Source of the DNA: Parvibaculum lavamentivorans DS-1
GTDB taxonomy: Bacteria; Pseudomonadota; Alphaproteobacteria; Parvibaculales; Parvibaculaceae
NCBI RefSeq assembly: GCF_000017565.1
Contig: NC_009719.1
Span: forward strand, 2,897,001 to 2,961,000
Length of the DNA: 64,000 nucleotides
Direction of reading: 5' to 3'
Positions 1 to 8,810 of this stretch are shown piece after piece. Every line of letters begins with the position of its first letter. Position 1 is the stretch's first letter. Below the pieces are notes generated by a model. That model was given only the letters and a program-made list of their open reading frames with translations. It had not been told where the DNA came from and did no database searches. A program made the position numbers and the translations under genes.

Positions 1-102
1 GTGATCGATCCGGCGGAGACAAGGCACTGGATCACGCGGGGCTTGAAATCGCTGCCGCCGATGGAAGCGAAACCCTCCCGCGCCTTCATCGATACGTGGT
101 GA
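1..102 (+). CDS. Acyl-CoA carboxylase carboxyltransferase subunit, C-terminal fragment
   Basis: An open frame enters from the left edge and stops at the TGA at 100-102, giving the last 33 residues of a protein. The tail has IDPAETR followed by a Pro/Lys-rich stretch and ends FIDTW. This resembles the C-terminus of biotin-dependent acyl-CoA carboxylase carboxyltransferase (beta) subunits, which carboxylate an acyl-CoA using carboxybiotin. The start lies outside the window, so the substrate class (propionyl, methylcrotonyl, other) cannot be told. It converges on the reductase gene with a gap of only 3 bp. Confidence 0.45.
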   Translation: MIDPAETRHWITRGLKSLPPMEAKPSRAFIDTW

Positions 103-105
103 GGT

Positions 106-1197
106 TTACGCGGCCTCTTCGGCAACGAAGCCCTTCCAGCCGCGCATATAGGTGACGAAGGCGGAGCCGAGGCCTTCGTCGCGGAGATGCTGTTCCGTGA
201 CGGGGAGCGGCGGCGAGACATAGGCGGGGTCGGCGAGGGCCCGGCGCGGGAAATCGTGGCGCAGGATCGCGGCGCGGCCGATGATCGCGAAGTCGCAACC
301 GGCCTCGATGACTTCGGCGGCATCCTGCGCGGTCATGATCTTGCCGGCGGCGCCGAGGCGGACCGGCCCACGGGGCAGGTCCGTGAAGAGGCTCATCAGC
401 GAGCGGCCGTGGAATTCCTCTTCCACCGGCTCCTTCTTCACATCCCAGAGAGACATGTCGAGATAGTCGATCTTTGCGTCGGAGAGAAGTTCGGCGGCGA
501 CATCGCGTATCTCCGCGAGCTTCAGGCCGAAACGCTCCGGGGACAGACGAATGCCGAGCTGGAAGTCCGGGCGGCAGGCGGCGCGGATGCCGTTGACGAT
601 CTCGAAGACGAGGCGGGCGCGGTTTTCGAGCGAGCCGCCATAGATGTCGTCGCGACGGTTGAATTCGGGCGAAAGGAACTGCGCGAGGATGTAGCCATGC
701 GCGCCATGCACCTCGACGCCGTCGAAGCCCGCCTTCTCGGCGCGCTTTGCGGCGGCGATGAAATCGTCGCGCAGTTTTTCGACTTCGGCGGTGGTGAGCG
801 CGCGGCCGCCGGTGTCCTTGTCGTCGGAGGGGCCGACGACATCGCCCACGAGGTCCTTCGGCGAGCGGATGCCCGCATGATGAAGCTGGACGGAGGAGAC
901 CGAATCCTGCGCCTTGATGGCGGCGGCGAGGCGCGTCAGCCCTTCGAGGTGACGGTCGTCCCAGATGCCAAGCTGGCCGGGGAAGCCCTGTCCGCCCGCC
1001 TGGACATGGGCAGCGCAGGTCATGGTGAGGCCGAAGCCGCCTTCCGCGCGCATGGTGAGCCAGCGGAATTCATCGTCGGAGAGACGGCCATCGGGGTGGC
1101 TCTGCGTGTTGGTGAGCGGCGCCAGCATGAAGCGGTTCTTCATGGCGGGTCCGTGGGCGAGCGAAAGCGGCTCGGCAAGCTTTTCCGTTGTCAGCAT
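106..1197 (-). CDS. NADH:flavin oxidoreductase, Old Yellow Enzyme family
   Basis: This 363-residue protein should be an FMN-dependent ene-reductase or related oxidoreductase with a TIM-barrel fold. The family signature is clear: VEVHGAHGYILAQFLSP at residues 161-177 (HxxH substrate-binding pair H164/H167, Tyr169) followed by NRRDDIYGGS at 180-189. IIGRAAIL near the C-terminus fits the phosphate-binding part of the FMN site. There is no C-terminal Fe-S/FAD extension, so it is the single-domain type. GAGGACGG before the ATG is a good ribosome site. It is the last gene of a minus-strand run with a CoA-transferase and a GST, and a perfect palindrome lies 29-52 bp upstream. The substrate is unknown. 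Confidence 0.9.
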   Translation of the reverse strand: MLTTEKLAEPLSLAHGPAMKNRFMLAPLTNTQSHPDGRLSDDEFRWLTMRAEGGFGLTMTCAAHVQAGGQGFPGQLGIWDDRHLEGLTRLAAAIKAQDSVSSVQLHHAGIRSPKDLVGDVVGPSDDKDTGGRALTTAEVEKLRDDFIAAAKRAEKAGFDGVEVHGAHGYILAQFLSPEFNRRDDIYGGSLENRARLVFEIVNGIRAACRPDFQLGIRLSPERFGLKLAEIRDVAAELLSDAKIDYLDMSLWDVKKEPVEEEFHGRSLMSLFTDLPRGPVRLGAAGKIMTAQDAAEVIEAGCDFAIIGRAAILRHDFPRRALADPAYVSPPLPVTEQHLRDEGLGSAFVTYMRGWKGFVAEEAA

Positions 1198-1225
1198 TTC
1201 CGTCCTCGAAATGAAAGCGAATGGC

Positions 1226-1249
1226 GATGCCCCCTATATAGGGGGCATC
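1226..1249. promoter_or_regulatory. Perfect 24-bp palindrome, probable operator for the OYE gene
   Basis: A perfect inverted repeat lies between the GST stop and the OYE-family start. Each arm is GATG plus five C, around a central TATATA. It has no T-tract and is symmetric without a loop, which fits a dimeric repressor site better than a terminator. The central TATATA could act as a -10 element for the minus-strand OYE gene, whose ATG is 38 bp away. No regulator gene is adjacent. Confidence 0.55.
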
Positions 1250-1285
1250 TGTGCATTCATCCATCCGCCGGCAAAAAAGATGCCG

Positions 1286-2152
1286 TCAGCTTTCGGCCTT
1301 CGCGACTTTCTCGAAGTCCGAGGCGTCGTGGCGCTCGGGGAGCTGGCTCGAAGGCTCGCCCCAGGCGCGATTGACCATGCGGCCGCGCTTCACCGCCGGA
1401 CGTTCGGCGATTTCGTCGGTCCAGCGGATGACGTTCTTATATTCGTGGACGCTGAGGAACTCGGCGGCTTCGTAGAGGAGGCCTTTGGCGAGCGCGCCGT
1501 ACCAGGGCCAGATGGCCATGTCGGCGACGGTGTATTCGTCACCCGCGATGTAGCGGCTCTCGGCGAGGCGGCGATCGAGGACGTCGAGCTGGCGCTTGAT
1601 CTCCATGGCGAAGCGGTCGATCGCATATTCGATCTTGAACGGTGCATAGGCATAGAAATGGCCGAAGCCGCCGCCGAGATAAGGCGCGGAGCCCATCTGC
1701 CACATGAGCCAGGAATAGACCTCGGCGCGCTTCGTGAGGTCCTTCGGCATGAAGGCGCCGCCGAACTTCTCCGAGAGATAGAGGAGCATGGCGCCGCTTT
1801 CGAAGATGCGGGTCGGCGGATTGGTGCTGTGGTCCATCAAGGCGGGGATCTTCGAGTTCGGATTGACGGCGACGAAGCCTGAGCCGAACTGGTGGCCTTC
1901 CGAGATGTTGATGAGCCAGGCGTCGTATTCGGCGCCCTTGTGACCGGCTTCGAGAAGCTCTTCCAGCATGACCGTGACCTTGACGCCGTTCGGTGTCGCC
2001 AGCGAATAGAGCTGGAAGGGATGCTTGCCGACGGGAAGCTCCTTCTCATGCGTCGGGCCCGCGATGGGGCGATTGATGTTCGAGAAGCGGTTGGCGTTCT
2101 TGTCCTGGTTCCAGGTCCAGACTTTCGGCGGCGTGTAGGTTTGGTCGGTCAT
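1286..2152 (-). CDS. yghU: YghU-like glutathione S-transferase
   Basis: This 288-residue protein has the length and architecture of the YghU/Nu-class glutathione transferases, which bind glutathione (often two molecules) and show disulfide reductase and peroxidase activity. An N-terminal stretch of about 45 residues with TPPKVWTW precedes a thioredoxin-like domain (FQLYSLATPNGVKV). The glutathione-contact segment NPNSKIPALMD and the FESGAMLLYLSEKF motif follow, then an all-helical domain with YTVADMAIWPWYG. AAGGAAA precedes the ATG. It starts 42 bp after the CoA-transferase gene and probably shares its transcript. Confidence 0.9.
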   Translation of the reverse strand: MTDQTYTPPKVWTWNQDKNANRFSNINRPIAGPTHEKELPVGKHPFQLYSLATPNGVKVTVMLEELLEAGHKGAEYDAWLINISEGHQFGSGFVAVNPNSKIPALMDHSTNPPTRIFESGAMLLYLSEKFGGAFMPKDLTKRAEVYSWLMWQMGSAPYLGGGFGHFYAYAPFKIEYAIDRFAMEIKRQLDVLDRRLAESRYIAGDEYTVADMAIWPWYGALAKGLLYEAAEFLSVHEYKNVIRWTDEIAERPAVKRGRMVNRAWGEPSSQLPERHDASDFEKVAKAES

Positions 2153-2194
2153 GGAGCGTTTCCTTTGTGCGGCGAATGTCCGGATATGGGTGTT

Positions 2195-3391
2195 TTATTT
2201 TATGGCGCCAGAGGCGCGAAGGCTTTCAATTTCGGCGTCGCTGAAGCCGTGGGACTTCAATGTTTCGAGCGTGTGCTGGCCGAGCGCGGGTGAGGCCGAT
2301 TTCGGCGTGTCGTCGAAGCCGGGGAAGCGGATGGGCGAGGCGGGCGCGAGATAGGTGCCGGAGCCGTCTTCCTCCGGCACTTTGACATAGGCGCCTGCGG
2401 CGTGGGCCTGCGGATCCTCGAAGACGTCGCCGGGGCGCATGAGGGGCGCCCAGATAATGTCTTCAGCATCGAGCTTTGCGCGCCAGTAATCGACATCATG
2501 CGCGGCGAAGGCGGCATCGAGAATGTCGACCAGTTCGGCGGCGTTGGCTCGGCGCTTTTTCGGATTGTCGAACCGCTCGTCGGTTTCGAGCTCGGGTCTG
2601 CCGATGGCGCGGCAGACGGCCGTCCAGTCGACCGTGCCCTGGCGCGGGACGATGACGATCCAGGTGTCCTTCGTCTTGAAGAAATTGCTGATCGGCATGA
2701 GTGCTTCGTGGCGCGACTTGGTGGAGCCGAGCTTGCCGTAGCGGAGCTGGACGGCGGTGTCCGATCCGGCGGCATAGATGCCGGCGCGGAGCAGCGAGGC
2801 CTCGACGAGGCGGCCCTTGCCGGTTTTCTCGCGCTCGAAGATGGCGGCGAGGATGCCGCCCACCGTGGCCATGCTGGTGGTGTGGTCGCCGATGCCGGTG
2901 CGCAGCGTCGTCGGCTCCTTGCCTTTCACGGTCTGCAGCCAGCCGACGCCGGAGCGGGCATAGAAGGCGGCGATGTCGAAGCCGGGGCGGTCGCGGTCCG
3001 GGCCCTCGAGGCCGTAGCCGGTGACGCTCGCATAGACGAGGCGGGGGTTCACGGTTTTCAGGCTCTCGTAATCGAGGCCCGCGCGCTCCAGCCCGCCGGG
3101 GCGGACATTGGTGATGAAGATGTCGGCGTCTTTGACGAGGCGCTTCACGGCCTCGACGCCTTCCGGTTTCGAGGTGTCGATGGCGAGGCCTTTTTTTCCG
3201 CGATTATCGAGATCGAAGATCGGGCTGCCCTTCAGATGGTCGGCGCCGACATTCTGCATCGTATAGCGCATGGGGCAGCCGGAAAGCGGCTCCACCTTGA
3301 TGACGTCCGCGCCCCAGTCGGCAAGGATGCCGCCGGCGCCCGGCGCGGCGATGTAGGTGGCCATTTCAATGACCTTGAGGCCCTCAAGCAT
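2195..3391 (-). CDS. Family III CoA-transferase (CaiB/BaiF)
   Basis: This 398-residue enzyme should move CoA between carboxylic acids through an aspartyl-CoA mixed-anhydride mechanism. Family features are LEGLKVIEM at the N-terminus, GADVIKVEP at residues 28-35, TNVRPGGLERAGLDY at 94-108, SVTGYG at 122-127 and PGFDIAAFYARSG. D139 in PGFD is the likely catalytic aspartate. FALGQHTLE-like and LGQHTLETL sequence near the end is typical of the small domain. It is the first gene of the minus-strand CoA-transferase/GST/OYE group, suggesting breakdown of a CoA-activated acid. Substrates cannot be read from the sequence. Confidence 0.9.
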   Translation of the reverse strand: MLEGLKVIEMATYIAAPGAGGILADWGADVIKVEPLSGCPMRYTMQNVGADHLKGSPIFDLDNRGKKGLAIDTSKPEGVEAVKRLVKDADIFITNVRPGGLERAGLDYESLKTVNPRLVYASVTGYGLEGPDRDRPGFDIAAFYARSGVGWLQTVKGKEPTTLRTGIGDHTTSMATVGGILAAIFEREKTGKGRLVEASLLRAGIYAAGSDTAVQLRYGKLGSTKSRHEALMPISNFFKTKDTWIVIVPRQGTVDWTAVCRAIGRPELETDERFDNPKKRRANAAELVDILDAAFAAHDVDYWRAKLDAEDIIWAPLMRPGDVFEDPQAHAAGAYVKVPEEDGSGTYLAPASPIRFPGFDDTPKSASPALGQHTLETLKSHGFSDAEIESLRASGAIK

Positions 3392-3547
3392 GGTGTCCGA
3401 TCCCCGTTTAGCTGAATTTCTTGTTGGGGCGGATCATCCATGAAAAGGCGGGGGAGTCAAAGTGGGGGGTGAAGACGGAGGGGACTGGACAGAAATCGGG
3501 AGTGGGAGAATTATTTTCGGGGAGATTCTTTTGTCCGGGGGGACCAC

Positions 3548-3961
3548 ATGACACCAGGTTTTATTGCGGCCATTCTCGAAGCGCCGGCCGTCGCGGTGGC
3601 GACGCGGGTGCTGCTGACTTTCATGTTCTGGGCGAGCGGGCTGGGGCTGCTGGCCAATTTCAATCAGAGCGTGGAGATTTTCGGGGCGCTCGGCTTTGTC
3701 TATCCTGAGCTTGTCGTGATCGCGACGGCGGCAACGCAGCTCATCGGGTCGGCGCTGGTGATTTCGGGGCGCTATGTGTGGCTCGGGGCGGGGGCGCTCG
3801 GCGTCTTTACCTTCCTCACCATCCTCTTCGTCCATAATTTCTGGGCGATGCCGGAGGGGCCGCAACAGGTTAACAGTTTCCATACAGCGACGGAGCATGT
3901 GAGCGTGATCGGCGCGCTCGTTCTGGTAACGATTTTCATGCATCGGCGGGCCGCACGCTGA
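3548..3961 (+). CDS. DoxX-like small membrane protein
   Basis: A 137-residue protein with four predicted membrane segments (about residues 13-35, 50-72, 78-98 and 114-131). The spacing, the short N-terminal cytoplasmic tail and motifs such as RVLLTFMFWASGLG and LIGSALVISGRYVWLGA fit the DoxX/YphA family. Members sit in the inner membrane and are linked to oxidoreductase or respiratory functions, but their activity is poorly defined. A G-rich ribosome site (GGGGGG) lies just upstream. It is divergent from the CoA-transferase gene. Confidence 0.75.
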   Translation: MTPGFIAAILEAPAVAVATRVLLTFMFWASGLGLLANFNQSVEIFGALGFVYPELVVIATAATQLIGSALVISGRYVWLGAGALGVFTFLTILFVHNFWAMPEGPQQVNSFHTATEHVSVIGALVLVTIFMHRRAAR

Positions 3962-3988
3962 AATCATCCGTTTACTGCGTGTCTTTAT

Positions 3989-4015
3989 GTGAAACCGTTC
4001 GTTAAGCGGTTTCGC
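3989..4015. terminator. Short hairpin after the DoxX-like gene
   Basis: A 9-bp stem (GTGAAACCG / CGGTTTCGC, one G-U pair) with a 9-base loop lies 27 bp after the DoxX-like stop. No T-run follows, so it is at best a weak or Rho-assisted terminator, or an mRNA 3' stabiliser. Confidence 0.3.
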
Positions 4016-4072
4016 CTAGGCTCCAATCAGGGCGCTTTCCTGTGAGATGGCGCTGAATTTGGGCCCGAGGCG

Positions 4073-5209
4073 ATGATGGATTCGGAAAAGCTGACAGTCG
4101 CGGATGTGCAGCGTCTCCTTACGGATACGTCCGAAGACGCACGCGCGGCCGTGGCGGCGAAAGTCGCCAGCCAGTTCAGCACCATCACGCTGGCGCCGCG
4201 CGAGCGCGAGCTGGCGCATGAAATCCTCGGCTATCTGGTACGCGACGTTGCCGTCAATGTGCGCGAGGCGCTGTCGCGCTGCCTGAACGACAATCCGGCG
4301 GCGCCGCGCAACATCGTGCTGCATCTCGCGCGCGATATCGACCAGGTGGCCATTCCCATTCTCGAGCGTTCGCCGGTGCTGACGGATGAGGACCTTGTGG
4401 GGCTCGTCTATTACGGCAGTTCGGACAAGCAATGCGCGATTGCCGGGCGGGAAGAGGTGCGCGCGACCGTGTCCGAGGCGATTGCCCATCGCGGCGACCG
4501 CAGCGCGGTGCTGAAACTCATTCACAATAGCGGGGCCGTCATCAACGAAGCGGCGGCGACGATGCTGGTGCAACGCTATGCGGACGATGCGGACGTTGCA
4601 GCGCCGCTGGTGCAGCGGAACGAATTGCCGGCGCTGCTCGTCGAACGGCTGATCGCGATGGTCTCCGAACAGATGCGCGAATATCTCGTGTCGCATCACG
4701 AGGTCGACGGGCGCGTTGCGGCGACGCTGGAAGAGCAGGCGCGCGAGCGGGCGACGACCGACACGATCGGCCGCATGGGCAATGACGATCTGCGCGGGCT
4801 GGTGGCGCAGCTTGCGGAAAACAACCGGCTGACCGCGACGCTGATCCTGCGGGCGGCATGTGTCGGCGAAATCCGCTTCGTGGAAGCGGCCTTCGCGGAG
4901 CTGACCGGCGTGCCGGACGAGCGCATCTGGCGGCTCATTCACGATGTCGGCGCGCTCGGCTTCCGGGCCGTTTATGCGCGGGCGGGGATGCCGGAGGCGC
5001 TTTATCCGGCGTTCCGCTGCGTGCTCGACACCTATCATGCGGTTCGCAGCTCCGATGGCTCGCTGGAGCTCGATTTCTACCGGCTGCATGTGCTGGAAGG
5101 GCTGCAGGAGACGTTTGAAACGGTGGCCCCCGACCTCGACAGCATGATCGACAAGCTGGCGAAGATCATCGGCCCGCAGCCGGCGGTGCGCTCGCAGCAC
5201 GTCGCCTGA
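4073..5209 (+). CDS. DUF2336 domain protein
   Basis: A 378-residue soluble, helical protein. Repeated helical units with acidic and hydrophobic heptads (for example ELAHEILGYLVRDVAVNVREALS near residues 45-65 and FRAVYARAGMPEALYPAF near 300) match DUF2336, a family largely restricted to Alphaproteobacteria and built of HEAT-like helical repeats. No catalytic motif, signal peptide or membrane segment is visible. The gene stands alone, with GAGG before two in-frame ATGs (4073 and 4076). Its role is unknown. Confidence 0.75.
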   Translation: MMDSEKLTVADVQRLLTDTSEDARAAVAAKVASQFSTITLAPRERELAHEILGYLVRDVAVNVREALSRCLNDNPAAPRNIVLHLARDIDQVAIPILERSPVLTDEDLVGLVYYGSSDKQCAIAGREEVRATVSEAIAHRGDRSAVLKLIHNSGAVINEAAATMLVQRYADDADVAAPLVQRNELPALLVERLIAMVSEQMREYLVSHHEVDGRVAATLEEQARERATTDTIGRMGNDDLRGLVAQLAENNRLTATLILRAACVGEIRFVEAAFAELTGVPDERIWRLIHDVGALGFRAVYARAGMPEALYPAFRCVLDTYHAVRSSDGSLELDFYRLHVLEGLQETFETVAPDLDSMIDKLAKIIGPQPAVRSQHVA

Positions 5210-5291
5210 CCGCCTTAGCGGAGGGCGGGCTTTTATTCTCCCGAAAATGATCTAGTTTCGCCTACTTCAAACCGGAAGAGGCGGACAATTC

Positions 5292-6506
5292 ATGACCCAT
5301 CAGATCAGAGACGCTTTCATTTGCGACGCCGTGCGGACGCCTATCGGGCGCTATGCGGGGGCGCTGGCGCAGGTGCGCGCGGACGATCTCGGCGCGGTGC
5401 CGCTGATGGCGCTGATGGAGCGGAACCCGGATGTGAACTGGGAGCGGGTGGACGATGTGATCTTCGGCTGCGCCAACCAGGCGGGCGAGGACAACCGGAA
5501 CGTGGCGCGGATGTCGGCGCTGCTGGCGGGGCTGCCCGAAGGCGTGCCGGGATCGACGGTGAACCGGCTCTGCGGCTCGGGCATGGATGCCGTCGGCACG
5601 GCGGCGCGGGCAATCAAATCGGGCGAGGCATCGCTGATGATCGCCGGCGGCGTGGAGAGCATGTCGCGCGCGCCCTTCGTGATGGGGAAGGCGACGAGCG
5701 CCTTTTCGCGCGATGCGGAGATTTACGACACGACTATCGGCTGGCGCTTCGTGAACCCGCTGATGAAGCGGCAATATGGCGTCGACTCCATGCCGGAGAC
5801 GGCGGAGAACGTGGCCGAGGATTTCCAGATTTCACGCGCCGACCAGGATGCCTTTGCGTGGCGGAGCCAGCAGCGTGCCGGACGGGCCATCGAAGAGGGG
5901 CGTTTCGCGCAGGAGATCGTGCCGGTGACGATTGCGAGCCGCAAAGGCGAGACGGTGGTGAGCGCGGACGAGCACCCGCGGCCAGAAACGACGCTCGAGG
6001 CGCTCGGCAAGCTCAAGGCGCCGTTCCGCGAAGGCGGCACGGTGACGGCGGGGAACGCATCGGGCGTGAATGACGGTGCCTGCGCGCTCATCATTGCGTC
6101 GGCCGACGGAGCGGAGGCGAACGGGCTTCGCCCGCGGGCGCGGATCGTGGCGATGGCGACGGCGGGCGTTCCGCCGCGCATCATGGGTATGGGGCCGGCG
6201 CCAGCGACGCGCAAGGTGCTGGAAAAGACGGGGCTCAATATCGGCGATATCGACGTGATCGAACTCAACGAGGCTTTCGCCTCGCAGGGGCTTGCCGTGC
6301 TGCGCGATCTCGGGCTGCCGGACAATGCGGATCACGTGAACCCGAATGGCGGCGCCATCGCGCTCGGCCATCCGCTCGGCATGAGCGGGGCGCGGCTGGT
6401 GACGACGGCGATGTACGAACTGGAGAAGCGCGACGGGCGCTATGCGCTGTGCACGATGTGCATCGGCGTGGGGCAGGGCATTGCGATGGTGATCGAGAGG
6501 GTTTGA
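5292..6506 (+). CDS. pcaF: Acetyl-CoA acyltransferase, 3-oxoadipyl-CoA thiolase type
   Basis: This 404-residue thiolase cleaves a 3-oxoacyl-CoA with CoA to give acetyl-CoA and a shortened acyl-CoA. The acyl-accepting cysteine is C94 in [11 protein letters not shown]360 in GHPLGMSG and C390 in CIGVGQG complete the catalytic set. [20 protein letters not shown] (60-78) is characteristic of the 3-oxoadipyl-CoA thiolases PcaF/PaaJ, which give succinyl-CoA and acetyl-CoA in aromatic acid breakdown. No other pca or paa gene is nearby, so the exact substrate remains inferred. AAGAGG precedes the ATG. Confidence 0.85.
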   Translation: MTHQIRDAFICDAVRTPIGRYAGALAQVRADDLGAVPLMALMERNPDVNWERVDDVIFGCANQAGEDNRNVARMSALLAGLPEGVPGSTVNRLCGSGMDAVGTAARAIKSGEASLMIAGGVESMSRAPFVMGKATSAFSRDAEIYDTTIGWRFVNPLMKRQYGVDSMPETAENVAEDFQISRADQDAFAWRSQQRAGRAIEEGRFAQEIVPVTIASRKGETVVSADEHPRPETTLEALGKLKAPFREGGTVTAGNASGVNDGACALIIASADGAEANGLRPRARIVAMATAGVPPRIMGMGPAPATRKVLEKTGLNIGDIDVIELNEAFASQGLAVLRDLGLPDNADHVNPNGGAIALGHPLGMSGARLVTTAMYELEKRDGRYALCTMCIGVGQGIAMVIERV

Positions 6507-6509
6507 GGG

Positions 6510-7706
6510 CTAGAAGCCCAAGGCGATCTGCACGAGGCTGGGGCGGGTGACGAGGCCGGAGGGGGTGCGGGGTTTGCGTTTCGGTGCGCGCGGGGCCAGC
6601 GGCTTTTCCGATTTCATTTTCGCCGGTTCGGGCGCGCGCGGCTTCGGCTCTTTCCGCGCCGGCTTTGCCATATGCGCGAGGCGGCGGGGGCGGCGGACGA
6701 GGGCGAGCAGGTGGCGGTCCGGCGAGAGGCAGGTGCGGTCGAGGCGCCAGGCGGCGATGGCGATTTCCTCGCCGGGGATCGCCGGGTCCACATCTTCCCA
6801 TGAATATTCCAGGACGGGCGCGGCAATCACGGGCTGCGGCACTTCCTCGATACAGGGCTCTTCCTCTTCGGGCAGGGGATCGGTGAGAAGGATTTCGGTT
6901 TCCGCCTCCTCCAGCGCGGAGACGAGATGCGGCGCGGACCAGAAGGTGAGGTCTTCGGGCGGCAAGGGGCGGCAGATATAGGCGCCTTGCGCGGCAGTAA
7001 AGCCGAGGGCGGAAAGGGCGGCGAGCGTCGTTTCATCCTCGACGCCGACGGCAGCGGCACCGAGGCCGCGCGAGGCGGCGAGGGCGACACGCTTGCCGAC
7101 GAAACCGAGGCCGGAGAGCTTCAGGCGGTGGGCGAACTGGATGATCGCGGCGCCACCGATTTTCACTTCGTCGAAATAGTCGGGCGAGATGAATTCATCC
7201 GGCACGATGACGGCGCCGCCGCCGTCGAGCGCGGTGCGGAAGCCGAGGCGGCGGAAGGCGGCAAGCGTTTGCGCGGCTGCCTCGCCATGGCGGGCAAAGG
7301 CGCCTTCGGGCACTTCGAGAATGAGGGTGGCGGGGTCGAGACCGCGCTCGGCCATGATGGCGTCGAGCGCGCCGGGGAGGCCCATATCGGCGAGATCAGG
7401 CGCGCCGAGATTGATGGAGAGCGGCCAGTCGCGACCCGCACCTTGCCGCTCGGCGAGCGTATCGGCCGCGGCCGACGCTACGTAACGCGTGAGTTCGCCG
7501 GCGCGTTCGCGGCGCTCGAAGAAGGAGAGGAAAAGGCCAGGCGGGAGCAGACCGTAATCCGGGTGGTTCCAGCGCACATAGGCTTCCGCGCCGATCGCCT
7601 CGCCGGTGGCCAGCGCGATCTTAGGCTGGCAGACGATGAAAAGATGGGCGGCCTCGAAAGCGAGGTCGATGTCGCGGTTGGTCAGGCGAAAGGAACTGCT
7701 GTACAT
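6510..7706 (-). CDS. Degenerate EAL-domain protein, probably not catalytic
   Basis: From the ATG at 7706 the protein has 398 residues: an EAL domain (about 10-245) and a long Pro/Lys/Arg-rich tail (about 330-398). The fold is recognisable: EAYVRW at 41-46 for EAL, N99, E131/E134 and QG in AAQGAYICRP. Metal and catalytic positions are damaged. The DDFG motif reads DGGG (D161, G162), KID reads KIG (G184), and AEGVE reads AVGVE (V220). It probably cannot hydrolyse c-di-GMP and may bind it or a protein partner. There is no GGDEF or membrane part. A longer reading frame upstream (to 7841) is possible, but it is low-complexity and overlaps the divergent promoter region. Confidence 0.75.
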   Translation of the reverse strand: MYSSSFRLTNRDIDLAFEAAHLFIVCQPKIALATGEAIGAEAYVRWNHPDYGLLPPGLFLSFFERRERAGELTRYVASAAADTLAERQGAGRDWPLSINLGAPDLADMGLPGALDAIMAERGLDPATLILEVPEGAFARHGEAAAQTLAAFRRLGFRTALDGGGAVIVPDEFISPDYFDEVKIGGAAIIQFAHRLKLSGLGFVGKRVALAASRGLGAAAVGVEDETTLAALSALGFTAAQGAYICRPLPPEDLTFWSAPHLVSALEEAETEILLTDPLPEEEEPCIEEVPQPVIAAPVLEYSWEDVDPAIPGEEIAIAAWRLDRTCLSPDRHLLALVRRPRRLAHMAKPARKEPKPRAPEPAKMKSEKPLAPRAPKRKPRTPSGLVTRPSLVQIALGF

Positions 7707-7854
7707 CTTGGTCCCGGGCGGCACACAACAATCGGGCTTCGGCACAGGGTGGGCCGAGTCTCTTTCCGAGTGCTTAACGGGATGAAACGAGCGGCGGACA
7801 GCGTCGCCAAAAGATAAAAAGAATGCTTCGAATTGAAGCAATGGGAGGTTTCAA

Positions 7855-8676
7855 GTGAGCAAATCCGCGGGCGATGCGCTGATTCCGGCGGCGACCATCC
7901 TTCTGCTGCGCGATGGCGCGGAAGGCGTCGAGGTTTTCATGGTGGTACGGCATCACCAGATCGACTTCGCTTCCGGCGCGCTCGTCTTTCCGGGCGGCAA
8001 GGTGGACAAGCTCGACCGCGAGCCGCATGTGCGCGAGCGCGTGGACGGCGCGGAGGGGCTGGACGACTGGGAATTTTCCATGCGCGTGGCGGCGATCCGC
8101 GAGGCGTTCGAGGAATCGGGCGTGCTGCTGGCGCGGAGCGAGCAGACGGGCAAGCTGGTCGATGCGGCGCGGCTGAAGATGCTGGAGCATTACCGCGATC
8201 CGCTGAACAAGGGGGAGGTCGGCATCGGCGATTTCCTCGCGAGGGAGGGCTTGCGGCTTTGCGGCGACGCGCTGACGCCCTTCGCGCACTGGATAACGCC
8301 GAGCATGATGCCGAAGCGGTTCGACACGCGGTTCTATCTCGCGGTGGCGCCGGAGGATCATCTGGCGGTGCATGACGGGTCGGAGTCGGTCGACAGCGTG
8401 TGGATCAGGCCGGTGCATGCGCTGGCCGAAGCGGAGGCGGGGACGCGGACGATCATCTTCCCGACACGGATGAATGTGGAGAAGCTCGGAGAGAGCCCGA
8501 GCGCCGCTCATGCCATAGAGGCGGCGCGGGGGCGGCCTGTGGTGACGGTGGAGCCGCAGGTGACGAAGAACGATGCGGGCGAACCGGTGCTGCGGATTCC
8601 TGTTGAGGCAGGTTATTCGGTGACGGAGGAGCCCTTGTCGGCGGTGGCGAATGTGGCCAAGCCGAAGGCGGGGTAG
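7855..8676 (+). CDS. NUDIX hydrolase, NUDT19-like
   Basis: This 273-residue protein should hydrolyse a nucleoside diphosphate linked to another group. The NUDIX box is split as in the NUDT19-type (CoA/acyl-CoA diphosphatase) group. FPGGKVD is near residue 44, then after an insertion AAIREAFEESGVLL (about 80-93) carries the REx2EExG metal site. An HWITPSMMPKRFDTRFYLA segment downstream is typical of this subgroup. The start is a GTG with GGGAGG at 7843-7848. It is divergent from the EAL gene. Confidence 0.85.
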   Translation: MSKSAGDALIPAATILLLRDGAEGVEVFMVVRHHQIDFASGALVFPGGKVDKLDREPHVRERVDGAEGLDDWEFSMRVAAIREAFEESGVLLARSEQTGKLVDAARLKMLEHYRDPLNKGEVGIGDFLAREGLRLCGDALTPFAHWITPSMMPKRFDTRFYLAVAPEDHLAVHDGSESVDSVWIRPVHALAEAEAGTRTIIFPTRMNVEKLGESPSAAHAIEAARGRPVVTVEPQVTKNDAGEPVLRIPVEAGYSVTEEPLSAVANVAKPKAG

Positions 8677-8715
8677 GGTTCGGCTTTCGGGATTATGCGC
8701 TGAGGTTCCACGCTT

Positions 8716-8772
8716 ACCCCTCCCCAAACGGCTTGCAGCCGTTTGACCCTCCCACAGGGGGAGGGTGGCAGG
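8716..8772 (+). repeat. Two-hairpin intergenic repeat, copy 1
   Basis: A C-rich lead is followed by a perfect 8-bp stem (AAACGGCT / AGCCGTTT, loop TGC). GACCCTCCC, an AGGGGGAGGGT partner and a GG-rich end form a second stem. It has the same layout as copies 2 and 3, but its first stem has a different sequence that still pairs. It lies in the convergent gap between the NUDIX and NAD kinase genes. Confidence 0.7.
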
Positions 8773-8810
8773 TGAAATTCGATAGCTTGTTCCATGGGAT
8801 GGAGGCTGTG

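Noticed and set aside
187-1374. A plus-strand frame across the OYE gene
   Set aside because: The minus-strand protein has clear catalytic motifs; the plus frame is Gly/Ala/Asp-rich without motifs and crosses the palindrome.
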